From positions 1 through 15,117 of the forward strand of contig DAOVNN010000021.1 of assembly GCA_030630165.1 (NCBI GenBank): a stretch of 15,117 bases of DNA. Direction: 5' to 3'. The notes below the pieces were generated by a model. That model saw only the letters and a list, made by a program, of their open reading frames with translations. It was not told where the DNA came from and did no database searches. The DNA comes from Candidatus Krumholzibacteriota bacterium. Lineage in GTDB: Bacteria > Krumholzibacteriota > Krumholzibacteriia > Krumholzibacteriales > Krumholzibacteriaceae. The position numbers and the translations under genes are program-made. Positions 15,001 to 15,117 of the stretch are shown one piece after another (positions within the stretch are counted from its first letter, which is position 1; the number at the start of each line of letters is the position of its first letter).

Positions 15001-15055
15001 AATCACCGAGTGAGTGCCTGTCCCCTCAGGTGATTCACTTGCCTGCCCCCCTGAA
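15001..15055. repeat. REP-like palindromic element
   Basis: AATCACC (15001-15007) and GGTGATT (15029-15035) form a 7-bp inverted repeat around GTGCCTGTCCCC. A related half-unit, TTGCCTGCCCCCCTGA, follows at once, giving an imperfect direct repeat. The GTGCCTGTCCCC core is like that of repetitive extragenic palindromes mobilised by REP-associated transposases; no such transposase gene is in the window. It lies directly after the gene whose end enters at the right edge. Confidence 0.35.
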
Positions 15056-15084
15056 CTCTCATCCGGTTATGAGAAATCGCATCA

Positions 15085-15117
15085 TCACTTCAAAAGAATC
15101 ATCTTCTTCGTCTCGAT
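15085..15117 (-). CDS. C-terminal end of a secreted protein with FlgD-Ig/type IX-like sorting tail (partial)
   Basis: Only the last ten codons are in the window, reading IETKKMILLK and then TGA on the minus strand. The pattern 'x-E-T-K-K-M-x-L-L-K-stop' is the usual last strand of FlgD-Ig-like or type IX secretion sorting domains at the end of large secreted proteins in FCB-group and related candidate phyla. With ten residues this is suggestive only. It fits the gingipain-propeptide-like protein at the other end of the window. Confidence 0.45.
   Translation of the reverse strand: METKKMILLK

Noticed and set aside
1..15117. CRISPR array, rRNA, complete tRNA or transposase gene
   Set aside because: No regularly spaced direct repeats, no rRNA-like or complete tRNA sequence, and no transposase or integrase motifs seen on either strand.

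Overview
The window looks like chromosome from an uncultured, moderately GC-rich, diderm (Gram-negative-type) bacterium. An outer-membrane beta-barrel candidate with a C-terminal Phe, a SurA/PpiD-type periplasmic chaperone, a secreted M23 peptidase and a lipoprotein all imply an outer membrane. The start of a gingipain-propeptide-like secreted protein at the left edge, and a tail typical of FlgD-Ig/type IX sorting domains at the right edge, suggest an FCB-superphylum or related candidate phylum. This placement is inference; there is no rRNA or other phylogenetic marker that I can place precisely without a search.

Region 1 (1-8557, all minus strand) is a compact core cluster read right to left. 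It runs M23 peptidase, dnaE (replicative polymerase alpha subunit, intact PHP motifs), a 257-aa beta-barrel candidate overlapping the end of dnaE, accA (acetyl-CoA carboxylase), a 56-aa Trm112-like zinc protein, a small YdjM-like membrane protein, and the start of the C25-propeptide-like gene. dnaE-accA proximity is a known bacterial arrangement; here a cell-envelope gene sits between them. Short gaps and overlaps (17 nt dnaE/barrel, 4 nt YdjM-like/C25) suggest polycistronic expression and translational coupling.

Region 2 (8558-10577) is a divergent intergenic region with a perfect tandem 12-bp repeat. It is followed by a plus-strand gene for a 600-aa membrane-anchored SurA/PpiD-like chaperone, which ends in a strong perfect-palindrome terminator.

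Region 3 (10578-15084, minus strand) is accessory. Its genes are small, unrelated and co-directional, and its base composition is visibly more AT-rich. It encodes, right to left: a hemerythrin pseudogene in a repeat-bearing stretch, a SpoIIAA/STAS-like protein, a 36-aa hydrophobic ORF, and an overlapping trio (Cys-rich lipoprotein, zinc-ribbon methyltransferase, nitroreductase). These are followed by a DUF302 protein and an overlapping pair of membrane proteins (HXXEE and VanZ-like).

Directly after the STAS-like gene there is a 98-bp sequence with the full architecture of an integron attC site: both R boxes, both L boxes, an extrahelical G and a long imperfect stem. This makes a cassette origin for at least part of this block plausible. 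No integrase or transposase gene is in the window. The best candidates for something undescribed are the coupled lipoprotein-methyltransferase-nitroreductase trio and the attC-marked accessory block.
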